Source: Candidatus Vallotiella sp. (ex Adelges kitamiensis) | GTDB taxonomy: Bacteria > Pseudomonadota > Gammaproteobacteria > Burkholderiales > Burkholderiaceae | Reading direction: 5' to 3' | DNA: 64,000 bases | Assembly (NCBI RefSeq): GCF_020342435.1 | Contig: NZ_CP080504.1 | Location: forward strand, 335,698-399,697 | Made by a program: the position numbers and the translations under genes | Shown: piece by piece, positions 1 through 10,510 of the stretch | How the letters are laid out: every line of letters begins with the position of its first letter | Numbering within the stretch: position 1 is the first letter of the stretch | Notes under the pieces: generated by a model | The model's input: the letters and a program-made list of their open reading frames with translations, nothing else | Told to the model about the DNA's origin: nothing | Databases searched by the model: none

Positions 1-1
1 T

Positions 2-271
2 TGGATTGGATTTCTTGCGGCAATCACCTTAATTCTAGGCGCTGCGTATACGCTGGGGATGGTTAAGCGTGTTTATTTTGGTGTAGTCAAGAACGACTAT
101 GTCGCAAAGCTCGTTGACCTAAATTGCCGCGAGTTCTTAGTATTAACTACTCTAGCTTTTCTAGTCCTATACATCGGTATTTTTCCAAAGCCATTTATGA
201 ATCTGATGCACGAATCAGTTATCAATTTGCTATTCCATCTAGCGCAATCTAAACTGCCAACGACGCTCTAG
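2..271 (+). CDS. nuoM: NADH-quinone oxidoreductase subunit M, C-terminal end (partial)
   Basis: The reading frame is open from base 2 to the stop at 269-271; the start lies before the window. The 89 visible residues form a hydrophobic segment ending in a helical stretch, typical of the last two membrane helices of the complex I antiporter-like subunit NuoM. The assignment rests mainly on position: it lies 21 bases upstream of a clear nuoN, as in all nuo operons. The subunit is part of the proton-pumping membrane arm in the inner membrane. No oddity is visible in the part present. Confidence 0.85.
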   Translation, partial: WIGFLAAITLILGAAYTLGMVKRVYFGVVKNDYVAKLVDLNCREFLVLTTLAFLVLYIGIFPKPFMNLMHESVINLLFHLAQSKLPTTL

Positions 272-292
272 TAGAAAAGAGGGGATAAACAT

Positions 293-1768
293 ATGCACAA
301 TGCTCCTCTGAGTGCTTTATTACCAGATGTATTTCTAATAATCGTGACCATTGCTATATGGCTGAACGATATTATTACGGGTAAGAGAGGACGGAGTTTA
401 ACTTATGTGGTTACAGTTACCTCTACTTTCATCGCCGCGATCTGGTATGCGGCAATCGTAATTGATCCGCATTTATACTACTATTTTCATAGTACATATG
501 TAGTCGATCCGTTTGCGAGTCTAATGAAGTTACTCATTTCGCTTAGCTTTGCTGTTTCGTTAGTCTATTCACGCAAGTATCTTGAAGAACGTGACCTATT
601 TTGTAGCGATTTTTATCTTCTAGCGTTATTCTCGCTACTAGGGCAGCTGATAATGGTGTCAGGCAATAGTTTCTTGACGCTCTATTTAGGATTAGAGTTA
701 ATGTCGCTATCCCTCTACGCACTTATCGCATTGCGTCGTGATACTCTACAGTCGACCGAAGCAGCAATAAAGTACTGTGTGTTGGGAGCACTATCGTCTG
801 GTTTTCTGCTGTACGGCATTTCAATGATATACGGGGCAACCGGCTTATTTAATCTGAATGATGTATCTGCTTCAATTATATTGGGTAGTACTAACTATGC
901 TGCTTTATTATTTGGCGTAGTATTTGTTGTTGCTAGCATCTCTTTTAAAATGGGGGTTGTACCATTCCACATGTGGGTTCCTGACGTTTATCATGGCGCA
1001 CCAACAGCAATGACATTGCTTACGGGTGGGATGGCAAAAGCTGCCGTATTTGCATGGGCATTCAGGTTCCTTGTGGTAGGACTATTACCACTAGCAGTAG
1101 ACTGGCAAGTAATGTTTTCTATTCTAGCCGCACTATCATTGATAGTAGGTAATATCACCGGTATTGTTCAGCGTAATATAAAACGCATTCTTGCCTACTC
1201 AGCGATATCAAATATGGGTTTCTTATTACTTGGACTGCTGTCTGGTGTTATTTGTGGCAAAACAACTAATTTAGCAGACTCATATGGATCTGCAGTTTTT
1301 TATAGCATCGCGTATATGCTGCCTACGCTAGGCGCGTTTGGTATAGTGATGCTGCTTGCACGCCGTAATTTTGAGGCTGATACGCTAGATGACTTCAGAG
1401 GCTTAAATAAACGCAGTCCAGTCTTTGCATTCATGATGTTAATAATGATGCTCTCCTTAGCTGGTATTCCCCCTACAGTTGGTTTCTATGCAAAATTAGC
1501 AGTGCTTGAAGCTACCGTCAATGCAGGCTTGATATGGCTAGCCGTGCTTGCAGTTATCACATCCTTATTTGGTGCATTTTACTATCTTCGCATTATTAAG
1601 CTAATGTATTTTAGTAAGCCAATAGATATAACGCCAATTATTGCATATAGCGCTAGTCAAGTAATGCTTGCATGTAATGGTCTTATAGTACTATTTCTAG
1701 GCATATTTCCTGGACCGTTAATGTCAGGTTGTTTGCAGATAGTACGCCGGACATTATTGTCCTCATAA
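293..1768 (+). CDS. nuoN: NADH-quinone oxidoreductase subunit N
   Basis: This 491-residue, almost wholly hydrophobic protein has the proton-conducting transporter domain of complex I. The stretch FKMGVVPFHMWVPDVYHGAP, around residue 225, is the conserved NuoN/ND2 signature, with the lysine and histidine of the proton path. KRILAYSAISNMGF follows near residue 300. The length is normal for the family (about 485-495). It is the last gene of the nuo operon, directly after nuoM, and starts at an ATG with a purine-rich upstream stretch (AGAGGGGA). In free-living Burkholderia a small DUF2818 gene follows; here the 144-base gap before the NUDIX gene is too short to hold it. Confidence 0.97.
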   Translation: MHNAPLSALLPDVFLIIVTIAIWLNDIITGKRGRSLTYVVTVTSTFIAAIWYAAIVIDPHLYYYFHSTYVVDPFASLMKLLISLSFAVSLVYSRKYLEERDLFCSDFYLLALFSLLGQLIMVSGNSFLTLYLGLELMSLSLYALIALRRDTLQSTEAAIKYCVLGALSSGFLLYGISMIYGATGLFNLNDVSASIILGSTNYAALLFGVVFVVASISFKMGVVPFHMWVPDVYHGAPTAMTLLTGGMAKAAVFAWAFRFLVVGLLPLAVDWQVMFSILAALSLIVGNITGIVQRNIKRILAYSAISNMGFLLLGLLSGVICGKTTNLADSYGSAVFYSIAYMLPTLGAFGIVMLLARRNFEADTLDDFRGLNKRSPVFAFMMLIMMLSLAGIPPTVGFYAKLAVLEATVNAGLIWLAVLAVITSLFGAFYYLRIIKLMYFSKPIDITPIIAYSASQVMLACNGLIVLFLGIFPGPLMSGCLQIVRRTLLSS

Positions 1769-1912
1769 AAAATCTCACTTTAGTTGAGTCATTTAAACTA
1801 TTTATTTATGATATTTAGACACCTCTCTCTAGTTTAGACTAGACAATATTTCTTGAGTCACTATATGCTAACCGAAAGCTAGATAATTGCTTAGAATAAA
1901 GCAGACTTTTAT

Positions 1913-2491
1913 ATGAGTAAAATAACTAACGATGCGCATCTAAGCGAGATTCGTCTTGATGGACAAATTTTATATGAAAGTAATTTTTTAACTCTCAAAC
2001 GAGATACAGTTCGGCTACCAAATAATAAGATAGCTACACGCGAATTCGTTGAACATCCTGGCGCAGTCATGATATTACCAATATTAAATGATGGTCGCGT
2101 GCTCATGGAACGCCAGTATCGATACCCGATGGGTCGTGTAATACTAGAGTTTCCTGCCGGAAAACTTTATTTGCAGGAGAGGTCGTGCGAGTGTGCTCGA
2201 CGCGAACTGCGCGAGGAAACTGGCTATCACTCAAATGAATTTGTTTATTTGACCCGTATTCATCCGGTTGTTGCATATTCAACTGAATTTATTGACTTAT
2301 ATTTAGCTCGTGGACTTACCTCAGGGGAGCCTAGATTAGATGACGGTGAGTTTTTAGAGACGATTATCGTCAAACTAGAACAGCTATATGAGTGGATTCA
2401 ATCCGGCAAGGTAAGCGATGCGAAGACGATTATTGGTGCATTTTGGCTAGAAAAAATTCTGTCTGGTACATGGTCTGGGCATTCTACTTAG
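1913..2491 (+). CDS. NUDIX hydrolase, ADP-ribose pyrophosphatase type
   Basis: This 192-residue protein carries a perfect Nudix box at residues 83-105: G83, E89, then REL-REE at 97-102, ending in TGY. That motif binds the divalent cation and catalyses hydrolysis of nucleoside diphosphate derivatives. The N-terminal half has the GAVMILPILNDGRV strand and RQYRYP motif typical of the ADP-ribose pyrophosphatase (NudF-like) subfamily, which is the probable activity. It lies just downstream of nuoN, the usual place in Burkholderia. The substrate is inferred from subfamily resemblance; ADP-sugars in general are possible. Confidence 0.88.
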   Translation: MSKITNDAHLSEIRLDGQILYESNFLTLKRDTVRLPNNKIATREFVEHPGAVMILPILNDGRVLMERQYRYPMGRVILEFPAGKLYLQERSCECARRELREETGYHSNEFVYLTRIHPVVAYSTEFIDLYLARGLTSGEPRLDDGEFLETIIVKLEQLYEWIQSGKVSDAKTIIGAFWLEKILSGTWSGHST

Positions 2492-2669
2492 GTAGGTAGT
2501 TTAATTATCTAGTAGATAGATAACTTATTCAGTAGGCCCTTTTGTTTTTAAATTAAATATTTATATAATAAGCTAATATGCTAGATTGTATAGAGTTTTG
2601 TATAGAGTTATCTTTTGAGCTAACACTATGTTAACAGGATACCAAAAAACGTTTTCTAAAGCGTAAATA

Positions 2670-3887
2670 TTAGTGAAAGTGAGGTTGCGTTTGTTCGGCA
2701 TCCTCAGGCATTTCAGCATGCACAATCTCACCAAGTGGATTAGCATATAGTGGTACACCACAATCATCACAGTACTCTTGCTCAAAGCGAGCCGCATGCC
2801 GGCGGATATTGGCAACACCAATTTCTTTAAGGAGTCTAATAATCTTGTCGAAGATGCTGCTAGCTGGATCCTCAATAGTAATTACTTCGCTATCTAAGCT
2901 AAGATCGTCGCTTTCACGGCCATATAGAGGCCACACTACACCATAAATTACGTCGTTGCTGCCTCGCCGAGTAAAAGAGATTCGATATTCATCTATGCCT
3001 TGTTCTCCGAAACCTGCTACAATTGCGCGTAGCTCGTCTGGTTTCGCAACGATTGCGTCGCCTAGATACCTAACTGCACTACGTATAGTATATGGTCGTA
3101 TTTGCTCATCTGCGTGTCGGCAGGCCCAGTAATATGCATCTGGTAACAGACAGTCGAATTCACAGCCAGGTAGCACGCCCGGCAGATGTACTCTGCACTG
3201 CGCGCGCCATTGTTCTAAGCAGAATCCACGCTCGATCCGTGTACTAGTCATTTCTTCCTGCCAGCGAAATAACGGCTCTCCAGCCGGAACAGCAACTACA
3301 GATATTAGAAAACGAGGATCAGCGAGGATTGGCGACGTTTCTTGTGAATCATTAAGATTTAGCTTAATTGAGCCTCCAGAAAGCGCGGCTTGGCTGAGTT
3401 TCTGCGTAAGTTGGAGTGTCTCAACGTGGTGGCGAGGTAATTGGTCGATACTGTATAGATATGGCGCTAAAGCAGTACGAGCACGTACTGAAAAAATGTG
3501 TGTTTGTAATTGTGCATGCAGTATATCAACGATATTTTTTTTTAGAGGGCCGGACGGGATTATATAACGCGTCCAGGTTAGTATCGGCGCCGCAATGAGT
3601 AGTGCATTGTACAATTGATCATTGTGCTCTATGTAGGCTGATTCGCTGTGAGTTTCAGCTAAGTCGGCAAGAGCTGTATAGGCATCTGCATGTTTTTTTT
3701 GCAAATGCTCTAAAGCGGCATCTAGTGCTGTCTGATTACCATTTCGAATCACTTTTTCTATTAGCGTATCGATCTTTGCTTCCCAGAAACGGTCTTCAAT
3801 ACGGCTTCTGGATGCGAAAAGTGCAAGTGATAAACTTACAAGCCTGCCGGCGTCAGGTGGAAGACGTTTAGTGATACGCGAGCGCAT
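2670..3887 (-). CDS. DUF2863 family protein
   Basis: This 405-residue cytoplasmic protein has no signal peptide or membrane helix. It resembles the Burkholderiales-restricted DUF2863 family, whose function is unknown. The N-terminal part is basic and helical; the C-terminal end holds a short CDDCG motif followed by a His- and acid-rich tail (ending PHFH), which could bind a metal. The start ATG at 3887 gives a length typical of the family as I remember it. It stands alone between two spacers. Retention in an eroded genome argues that it matters, but no role can be read from the sequence. Confidence 0.7.
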   Translation of the reverse strand: MRSRITKRLPPDAGRLVSLSLALFASRSRIEDRFWEAKIDTLIEKVIRNGNQTALDAALEHLQKKHADAYTALADLAETHSESAYIEHNDQLYNALLIAAPILTWTRYIIPSGPLKKNIVDILHAQLQTHIFSVRARTALAPYLYSIDQLPRHHVETLQLTQKLSQAALSGGSIKLNLNDSQETSPILADPRFLISVVAVPAGEPLFRWQEEMTSTRIERGFCLEQWRAQCRVHLPGVLPGCEFDCLLPDAYYWACRHADEQIRPYTIRSAVRYLGDAIVAKPDELRAIVAGFGEQGIDEYRISFTRRGSNDVIYGVVWPLYGRESDDLSLDSEVITIEDPASSIFDKIIRLLKEIGVANIRRHAARFEQEYCDDCGVPLYANPLGEIVHAEMPEDAEQTQPHFH

Positions 3888-4314
3888 GGTGTACCAATTG
3901 AAATGCGAAAACCTTTGGATTATAGTCTGGATCTAAGCTAATAGTGCATTTTACACTCTTGGTTGATACGGATTTTATGGTATAGCATTCGTTGTTATAG
4001 TAAGCGTGAAGTTTAGAACTACTGGTATAGTGTTCTCTATTATTATGCCCGTGGAAAAATCTACTTTTGATTACTATTTACTAGCATAGTAATATATACA
4101 TAACTGGCGATATTAAATCATGTACCATGGATAATAAACAGAATGCGAAAAAAGATTTAAGAATCCAGGCTAAAACATCGTAGTGTCAAAGTCGTAGTCT
4201 AATAAGTTCGAAATAAAAGCCCAGCGCTGCTAAGTGTCACCCTAATTTATATTTTTGAGGTGTAATAGCACCAGACTTTTTGCTCTAGAGCGCAAATCTA
4301 CGCTTACCTTCCCG
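3888..4314. other. gene-free spacer between DUF2863 gene and acnA
   Basis: These 427 bases contain no convincing open frame, RNA gene or strong terminator. They separate a block that lies on chromosome 1 in free-living Burkholderia (nuo to DUF2863) from one that lies on chromosome 2 there (acnA to purF), so an old rearrangement junction may lie here. Confidence 0.6.
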
Positions 4315-7032
4315 TTATGCTTCTAATAACTGGCGTAGTACGAACGGTAAAATTCCGCCGTGCTTATAGTAAATAACCTCTATCGGCGTGTCGATACGCA
4401 GCAAGACCGGTACTTTTTTTAAGCTATTCTCCTTGCGGATGACCAGCGTAACCTCCTGCTGCGGCTTAAACTCTGCTGTTAGATCATCAATGTCATATGT
4501 TTCCTTACCGGTGATACTAAGCGATATAACACTATCCTTATTCTGAAATTGTAGCGGTAGGATACCCATGCCTACTAAGTTTGAGCGATGAATGCGCTCG
4601 AAACTGCGAGCTACGACCGCCTTCACGCCAAGTAGATGAGTACCCTTAGCCGCCCAATCACGCGACGAGCCAGTACCATACTCTTCGCCAGCAAATATGA
4701 TAGTTGGAGTACCCTTAGCAAGGTATTTCATTGCAGCGTCATAGATTGACATTTGTTCGCCGCTTGGCTGATGAATAGTTAAGCCACCCTCTACCCTGGA
4801 GCCATTAAGTTCAGCTGGAATCATAAGATTCTTAATCCGAACATTAGAAAATGTACCTCGTATCATAACATCATGGTTACCCCGTCGTGAGCCATAGCTG
4901 TTGAAGTCAGCCTTCTGCACTCCGTTTTCTTTTAACCATTGGCCAGCTGGAGATTCTTCTTGGATTGATCCGGCTGGACTGATATGATCAGTCGTCACCG
5001 AGTCGCCAAAGACGCCTAATGCTTTGGCATTCTTAATTGATCCAATTAACTTAGTAGGTAACTGTACTGAGAAGTGTTCTCCGAAGAACGGGGGCTCGGC
5101 AATATAAGTAGATTTCGGCCAACTATAGACCTGGCCTTTACCGCCCTCGATTTGGTTCCATAAGTTATTTTTTTGAGTTAACTGCGAATAATTTTTTATA
5201 AACTTTTTTGGGTCTAGTGCATATTTGAGAAGCTTATTAATCTCTTCGCTAGAGGGCCAAATATCACCAAGGTAGATATTACGTCCGCTCTTTCCTTGAC
5301 CAACTGGATCGGTCATTAGATTGCGTGTAATTGTACCCATAATAGCGTAGGCAACTACTAGCGGTGGTGAGGCAAGAAAGTTCGCTCGGATATTCGGGTG
5401 TATCCGTGCTTCGAAGTTACGATTACCTGATAGCACTGCGGCAGCAACTATATTATGCTTAGTAATTATATTATTGATCGGAAGAGTTAAATCACCTGCG
5501 TTACCGATGCAGGTCGTGCAACCATATGCTGCAACTATGAAGCCTAGCTCTTCTAAATATGGCAACAAGCTAGTGTTACGCAAGTATTCTGTAACAATCC
5601 GCGATCCTGGTGCGAGCGATGTTTTGATATGTGGTGCTACTATAAGACCTGCATCAACGGCTGCTCTTGCGAGTAGGCCAGCGGCAATTATCAGGCTTGG
5701 GTTCGATGTATTCGTGCATGAAGTAATTGCAGCGATAAGTATGTCGCCATTCTTTAACTTAATGCCATCCGTAGTTTCGTATACCTTATTTAGGTTATCG
5801 GCTTTCTTTGCAAAACCGTTTTTTGAGATAGGCAGTGAAAATAATTCGGTGAATCTACTTTTCACGTCGCCTATTTCAATCCGATCTTGTGGTCGTTTTG
5901 GGCCGGCAAGCGACGGTGCAAACGTTTTCAGATCTAATGTTAGCGTCTTTGTATAGTCAATCTGCCCAGCGCTCGGAGTGCCATATAAATCTTGGGCTTT
6001 GAAGTAGTTTTCGAGTAGGGTTATTTCTTTCTTGGTTCGGCCGGTGCCTTTTAAGTAGTCAATTGTCTTGTCGTCAACGGAGAAGAAGCCTATAGTCGCG
6101 CCATACTCTGGCGCCATATTGGCTATCGTAGCGCGATCCGGCAGTGTCAATGATGCAGTACCCTCTCCAAAGAATTCGACAAATTTTCCGACTACTTTCT
6201 CCCGGCGTAATATTTCAGTAATTGTCAGCACTAAGTCTGTTGCAGTTACGCCCTCACGTAGCCGGCCCTTAAGTTCGACACCGATAACATCAGGTGTCAA
6301 AAAATATACTGGCTGACCAAGCATACCTGCTTCAGCCTCTATACCACCTACGCCCCAACCGACTACGCCAATGCCATTAATCATTGTTGTATGGCTGTCG
6401 GTGCCTACCAGCGTATCTGGATAGTAGAGTACATCCCCATCTACACTCTTTTTATGTATTCCCCGCGCTAAGTGCTCTAAATTTACCTGATGCACAATGC
6501 CCACACCTGGTGGTATAACCTTGAATGTATCGAATGCCTGCATACCCCACTTCATGAACTGGTAGCGTTCTTTATTGCGCTGAAACTCTAGTTTCATGTT
6601 CAAGTCTAGCGCATCTTTCTGTCGGAAGTAGTCGATTTGCACCGAATGATCGACAATTAGGTCAACCGGCACCAAGGGTTCGATACATTTCGGATTCTTA
6701 CCAGCGCGTTGTGCGACGCTGCGCATTGCTGCGATATCCGCTAGCAGTGGCACGCCGGTGAAGTCTTGCAACACGACGCGTGATACAACAAGCGGGATCT
6801 CGTTAGTACGTATAGCATTTGGCTGCCATCGCGCTAACTGTTTGATATGCTCTTCACTGATCTTTTTGCCGTCATAATTACGCAGCACAGATTCGAGTAT
6901 GATTCGAATCGACACAGGTAAGCGGTTGATCTGAATGTTGAGAGATTTTCCGAGCTGAGACAGAGAATAGTACTTACCTTCACTTGAATCGCTGTTGAAT
7001 ACCTTCAGCGTTTTGTAAATATTATGGGCCAT
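4315..7032 (-). CDS. acnA: aconitate hydratase A
   Basis: This protein of about 905 residues interconverts citrate and isocitrate in the TCA cycle. It belongs to the AcnA/IRP1-type family, with the swivel domain at the C-terminus. The three 4Fe-4S cysteines are at residues C440 (TSCTNTSNP), C506 and C509 (GCTTCIGN), numbered from the first ATG. DSHTTM near 213-218 and the [11 protein letters not shown] active-site loop are intact. Two ATGs are adjacent at 7035 and 7032. The second matches the family start (MAHN) and leaves better spacing to the AAGAGA ribosome site. It faces the same way as mdh, but a gene-free gap separates them. It needs the isc system for its cluster. Confidence 0.97.
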   Translation of the reverse strand: MAHNIYKTLKVFNSDSSEGKYYSLSQLGKSLNIQINRLPVSIRIILESVLRNYDGKKISEEHIKQLARWQPNAIRTNEIPLVVSRVVLQDFTGVPLLADIAAMRSVAQRAGKNPKCIEPLVPVDLIVDHSVQIDYFRQKDALDLNMKLEFQRNKERYQFMKWGMQAFDTFKVIPPGVGIVHQVNLEHLARGIHKKSVDGDVLYYPDTLVGTDSHTTMINGIGVVGWGVGGIEAEAGMLGQPVYFLTPDVIGVELKGRLREGVTATDLVLTITEILRREKVVGKFVEFFGEGTASLTLPDRATIANMAPEYGATIGFFSVDDKTIDYLKGTGRTKKEITLLENYFKAQDLYGTPSAGQIDYTKTLTLDLKTFAPSLAGPKRPQDRIEIGDVKSRFTELFSLPISKNGFAKKADNLNKVYETTDGIKLKNGDILIAAITSCTNTSNPSLIIAAGLLARAAVDAGLIVAPHIKTSLAPGSRIVTEYLRNTSLLPYLEELGFIVAAYGCTTCIGNAGDLTLPINNIITKHNIVAAAVLSGNRNFEARIHPNIRANFLASPPLVVAYAIMGTITRNLMTDPVGQGKSGRNIYLGDIWPSSEEINKLLKYALDPKKFIKNYSQLTQKNNLWNQIEGGKGQVYSWPKSTYIAEPPFFGEHFSVQLPTKLIGSIKNAKALGVFGDSVTTDHISPAGSIQEESPAGQWLKENGVQKADFNSYGSRRGNHDVMIRGTFSNVRIKNLMIPAELNGSRVEGGLTIHQPSGEQMSIYDAAMKYLAKGTPTIIFAGEEYGTGSSRDWAAKGTHLLGVKAVVARSFERIHRSNLVGMGILPLQFQNKDSVISLSITGKETYDIDDLTAEFKPQQEVTLVIRKENSLKKVPVLLRIDTPIEVIYYKHGGILPFVLRQLLEA

Positions 7033-7882
7033 CATGTCTCTTTTATATTGATGCGCGTGGACTCAGTTAAAGTCGAATACAATTTAGTACACTTATTTTA
7101 ACTATCGAGCCTTACTTTTTAATAGTGCGCCTTGGTCCTAAATGTATGCGGACATACCAGGCTCGTCTAGAGGCCTAAACTTGCTATATTGTTATGCTGC
7201 GCAATCAATGCCTCGAAGACTACTTGTAGCGGATCCTGGGTAAGGGGAGATTGATACGCCTACCTACCCCGTTTTGAAAATCTTTCTAAAGATTAGTCCT
7301 AATAACAAATAGCTTCGCATAAGACTAGGCAGAATAATGCTTACAACCTATACAAAGCCTCTTATTGATACTAACGACTATTCTAGAACTGTTCTTGTAG
7401 AGGGTAGAACGCTCTGATTGTTATTGTAATCCAGTCCAGCCTATTGTTATGTCATAGAAATAATCAGTGCCAGTTGTTATTTCTAGGTACAACAACTTCT
7501 TTCTTGTCTAATAAATAGTGATTTCTAGTTGTTCTTTATGCATGTCTAAAAACTCTGTCCTAGAGTGGATTTATTTATCTATATATTACGAAGACGAAAC
7601 TAGTATTAGTTGCGGCCACGCTGGGGTTTATTGGTGCAGAAATAATAAAAGGCGCGCTAATAACTATTTATTAGCAAGTGTTTTTATCTTTTTTATATAA
7701 AAAAGCGTCGTCCAGATAAGAGATATTATAGAATCCCAATATGTTTAAAAATAGCAAACCTGTCCTCTTACGTCCTAGGGTGCGAGTGGAACGGGCTACG
7801 CATAAGCACAGGAATTTATCTTGATCATTCAATGAAATTTTTGTGAGCGTCAAGGCGTACAGTGTCCGCATAAGCACGCTGA
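7033..7882. other. gene-free spacer between acnA and mdh
   Basis: These 850 bases hold no frame with recognisable protein features. Short open frames at 7518-7700 and 7671-7877 have no family resemblance and no ribosome site. An 18-bp perfect AT palindrome lies at 7688-7705. In relatives one or more metabolic genes lie between acnA and mdh, so this is probably worn-out gene sequence. Confidence 0.6.
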
Positions 7883-8866
7883 TTAAATTATCAAGGGTTT
7901 AATGCTCTCTCGCTCTTCGAGAAGCTCTCTGAGAGAGAGATCTATTTTTTCACGGGAAAAAGCATCGATCTCTAGACCTTGGACACGCTTATACTCGCCT
8001 TTCTCGGTAATTACGGGCACGCCATAGATAACGTCTTCTGGGATATGGTACGAGCCATCTGATGGTATGCCCATTGTGACCCACTTACCATTGGAACCGA
8101 AGAGCCAGTCGCGTATATGATCAATTGCCGCATTAGACGCAGACGCAGCTGACGACAGTCCTCTAGCCTGAATGATCGCCGCACCACGATTGCTTACTGT
8201 TGGTATAAAGACACTTCGGTTCCATTCATCGTCATTAATCAACTGGGTTAAAAAATGCCCTTCAGCTGTTGCAAAGCGAAAATCGGGATACATCGTTGAT
8301 GAATGGTTGCCCCATACTATAAGCCTATCAATAGAGCTGACCGGCTTACCAGCCTTATTAGCTAATTGCGATAGTGCCCGATTATGATCGAGACGCAGCA
8401 TTGCAGTGAAGTTTTTCTTAGGTAGGTCTGGTGCTGACTTCATAGCAATATAAGCATTAGTGTTAGCTGGATTGCCTACCACCAACACTTTTACATCGCG
8501 ATTACTAACCTCATTGAGCGCGCGACCTTGCATTGCGAAGATCCCGGCGTTAGCTGACAACAAATCTTTACGCTCCATTCCCCTAGAACGCGCCCGGGCA
8601 CCGATTAGCATTGCAATATCAGCATCCTTGAATGCAACTTTCGGATTATCTGTGACGATCACATTAGAGAGTAGCGGAAAAGCGCAGTCCGAAAGCTCCA
8701 TTACTACGCCTTTTACAATAGTTTGCGTCTGGGGCAAATCTTGCAACTGCAAGATAACAGGTTGATCCTTGCCAAGTAAGTCGCCATTCGCGATACGAAA
8801 TAGCAGCGAGTAATCAATTTGACCTGCTGCACCGGTGACAGCAATGCGCTTAACAGGCTTAAGCAT
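7883..8866 (-). CDS. mdh: malate dehydrogenase
   Basis: This 327-residue NAD-dependent enzyme oxidises malate to oxaloacetate in the TCA cycle. It is of the longer type common in Burkholderiales. The catalytic pair is present: D160 and R163 in LDHNRA, H188 in WGNHSS. The substrate loop reads [15 protein letters not shown] (residues 89-103), where relatives usually have proline at 92. Unusually, the Rossmann motif GAAGQIG reads GAAGQID, so the third glycine is Asp18. A good ribosome site (GGAG) precedes the ATG. The frame is intact along the full length, so the gene is probably expressed, but its cofactor binding may be altered. Confidence 0.95.
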   Translation of the reverse strand: MLKPVKRIAVTGAAGQIDYSLLFRIANGDLLGKDQPVILQLQDLPQTQTIVKGVVMELSDCAFPLLSNVIVTDNPKVAFKDADIAMLIGARARSRGMERKDLLSANAGIFAMQGRALNEVSNRDVKVLVVGNPANTNAYIAMKSAPDLPKKNFTAMLRLDHNRALSQLANKAGKPVSSIDRLIVWGNHSSTMYPDFRFATAEGHFLTQLINDDEWNRSVFIPTVSNRGAAIIQARGLSSAASASNAAIDHIRDWLFGSNGKWVTMGIPSDGSYHIPEDVIYGVPVITEKGEYKRVQGLEIDAFSREKIDLSLRELLEERESIKPLII

Positions 8867-9726
8867 TGATAAATCTCCAGGACGAGAGGTTTAACGCAAC
8901 AACGAACGCCCTGTAGCTCTTTACAGCAGGCTCGGGCGGATATCCATCGCATGTTAGTAACGCGCAATTACTTTTGTAAAATGGAGGATTACGTTCTTAG
9001 CCAAAACAGAGCACACTAATAGTGTTTTACTTTTTCCATATTTATGGAAACTTTACTATAAGAGTAAAAGTATAAAATGTCAATTTTATCTTATATATTG
9101 TAATTTATATAAGATATATATAGTATTTTATGTCTAAATAGTGCTATAGATTCAATCTATGTAGCTCAGACAACACAGCGAACGATGCTAATACGATCGA
9201 TTAAAGAGAATCTAGAAAAGATAGGTCCGAGCAAAGTTAAGTTGGGTGCTCACTATAAGCAAGAAACTGCCCGCCAGGCTCTAGTAATCTACTTATGTAC
9301 TGCGCAGGTAAAGATGTGCTCCTGGTGATCAATAATGAAAAGCAAGCGTCTTCATTTCTTGCAGTTGTTACCTGACTCAGGTAAGTTATGGCCTTACAAG
9401 AACCCCTTGTTAGGGGTGTGACGTTTGAGTTCACTGAGGGAGATTTACGTACTATCTAGACTTAAGACTGCAATCTAGTGGCGTCAATTAAATATGTGAT
9501 TGAGTTAAGGCTAAGGCAATCTAGCTGCATAGAGTAATCCAGATATTTTTACCAAAACGATTTGAGCTGCCAAAAGTCAATACTACTAACGTAGTGTTCG
9601 TTGTTACGCATATGTCAAAATAATAGCAAAACGCCTATGTTTAAAAGAATATAGACGCAATATTATTGTAATGCACCTAGAAAAAAGGCGTTAAAATTGG
9701 GCCTTACGTCTAATTAGGGGCTGAAG
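8867..9726. other. gene-free spacer between mdh and sdhC
   Basis: These 860 bases separate the divergent mdh and sdhC genes and should hold both promoters. No confident -35/-10 pair was found. A GntR-type regulator often lies here in Burkholderia; the weak frame at 9237-9434 on the minus strand is too unlike one to claim. An AT-rich hairpin with perfect 10-bp arms lies at 9088-9097 and 9106-9115. Confidence 0.6.
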
Positions 9727-10137
9727 ATGATTGAGGCCGTAAAAAAATTAAGACCAGAGTATCGGAACATCAATATTCGTCAAATATTGATGTTCCGATT
9801 ACCGCTTGCGGGTCGTGTATCTATTCTACATCGTGTAAGTGGTGCTCTTTTATTTCTATTGCTGCCTCTTTCACTGTACCTCTTTGATCAAAGCCTAACT
9901 TCAGAGTCTAGCTTTGCATACCTAAAGACCTGTTTTTCTTATCCCCCGTTTAATTTCTTTCTGTTGATATTGTCGTGGGCGTACCTATTTCACTTCTGTG
10001 CCGGACTACGTCATTTGCTAATGGATATGCACTACGCGGTAACAAAGCAGGGTGGCAAGCAAACGTCGATCATCGTGTTCGTGATGTCATCGGCACTTAC
10101 GGTTGCTATTGCGCTCAAATTGTTCGGAGTTTTTTAA
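9727..10137 (+). CDS. sdhC: succinate dehydrogenase cytochrome b556 subunit
   Basis: This 136-residue membrane anchor has three hydrophobic helices (about 38-55, 76-97 and 113-133). The signature SILHRVSG at 32-39 contributes to the quinone site. HFCAGLRH at 89-96 contains the haem-ligand histidine, H89 by alignment with E. coli H84. It anchors SdhA and SdhB to the inner membrane and passes electrons to quinone. The start ATG follows GGGGCTGAAG. It is the first gene of sdhCDAB-sdhE; sdhD begins directly after its stop. Residues 12-25 are encoded by a perfect 17-bp inverted repeat, which is very unusual. Confidence 0.96.
   Translation: MIEAVKKLRPEYRNINIRQILMFRLPLAGRVSILHRVSGALLFLLLPLSLYLFDQSLTSESSFAYLKTCFSYPPFNFFLLILSWAYLFHFCAGLRHLLMDMHYAVTKQGGKQTSIIVFVMSSALTVAIALKLFGVF
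9761..9799. repeat. perfect 17-bp inverted repeat inside sdhC
   Basis: The arms at 9761-9777 and 9783-9799 are exact reverse complements separated by 5 bases (CGTCA). The structure sits in the N-terminal coding part of sdhC, 34 bases after the ATG. It would form a very stable hairpin in the mRNA or in single-stranded DNA. Confidence 0.95.
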
Positions 10138-10506
10138 ATGGCAACAAATCACTGCGTTGGCTCGAAGCGTCTAGTTGTTGGCGCCCATTATGGTTTACGC
10201 GACTGGATTATACAGCGCGCGACGGCGGTGATCATAGCGATCTATACGGTCATCTTGCTTGTCTATTTCTTTTTGTCTGGAAACTTCTCATATGCTGGTT
10301 GGGCGGCGATCTTTTCTGTTCAATGGATGAAAATCGCGACATTTGTCACATTCGTCGCTCTTTTCTACCATGCCTGGGTTGGCGTACGTAATATCTGGAT
10401 GGATTACGTGAAGCCAACCGGTATTCGCCTAATTCTGCATGTGTTAACAATTATCTGGCTCATTGCATGCGTAGCTTACGCTGCACAGATTCTCTGGAGA
10501 GTTTAA
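10138..10506 (+). CDS. sdhD: succinate dehydrogenase hydrophobic membrane anchor
   Basis: This 122-residue anchor has three membrane helices. The YHAWVGVRNIWMDYVKPTG stretch around residues 81-99 carries the histidine and the D-Y pair of the haem and quinone region. Its ATG abuts the sdhC stop codon without a gap, so the two are translationally coupled. Together with SdhC it forms the membrane part of complex II. Length and hydropathy are normal for the family. Confidence 0.95.
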   Translation: MATNHCVGSKRLVVGAHYGLRDWIIQRATAVIIAIYTVILLVYFFLSGNFSYAGWAAIFSVQWMKIATFVTFVALFYHAWVGVRNIWMDYVKPTGIRLILHVLTIIWLIACVAYAAQILWRV

Positions 10507-10510
10507 AAGC

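Noticed and set aside
7106-7119. 14-base stretch CGAGCCTTACTTTT shared with the region before pal (31935-31948)
   Set aside because: A shared 14-mer is expected by chance several times in 64 kb.
7518-7700. Plus-strand open frame of 60 codons between acnA and mdh
   Set aside because: No ribosome site, no family-like features, and AT-rich low-information sequence.
9237-9434. Minus-strand open frame that might be a GntR regulator remnant
   Set aside because: Position fits, but the peptide shows no clear helix-turn-helix or ligand-domain motif; the resemblance is too weak to claim.
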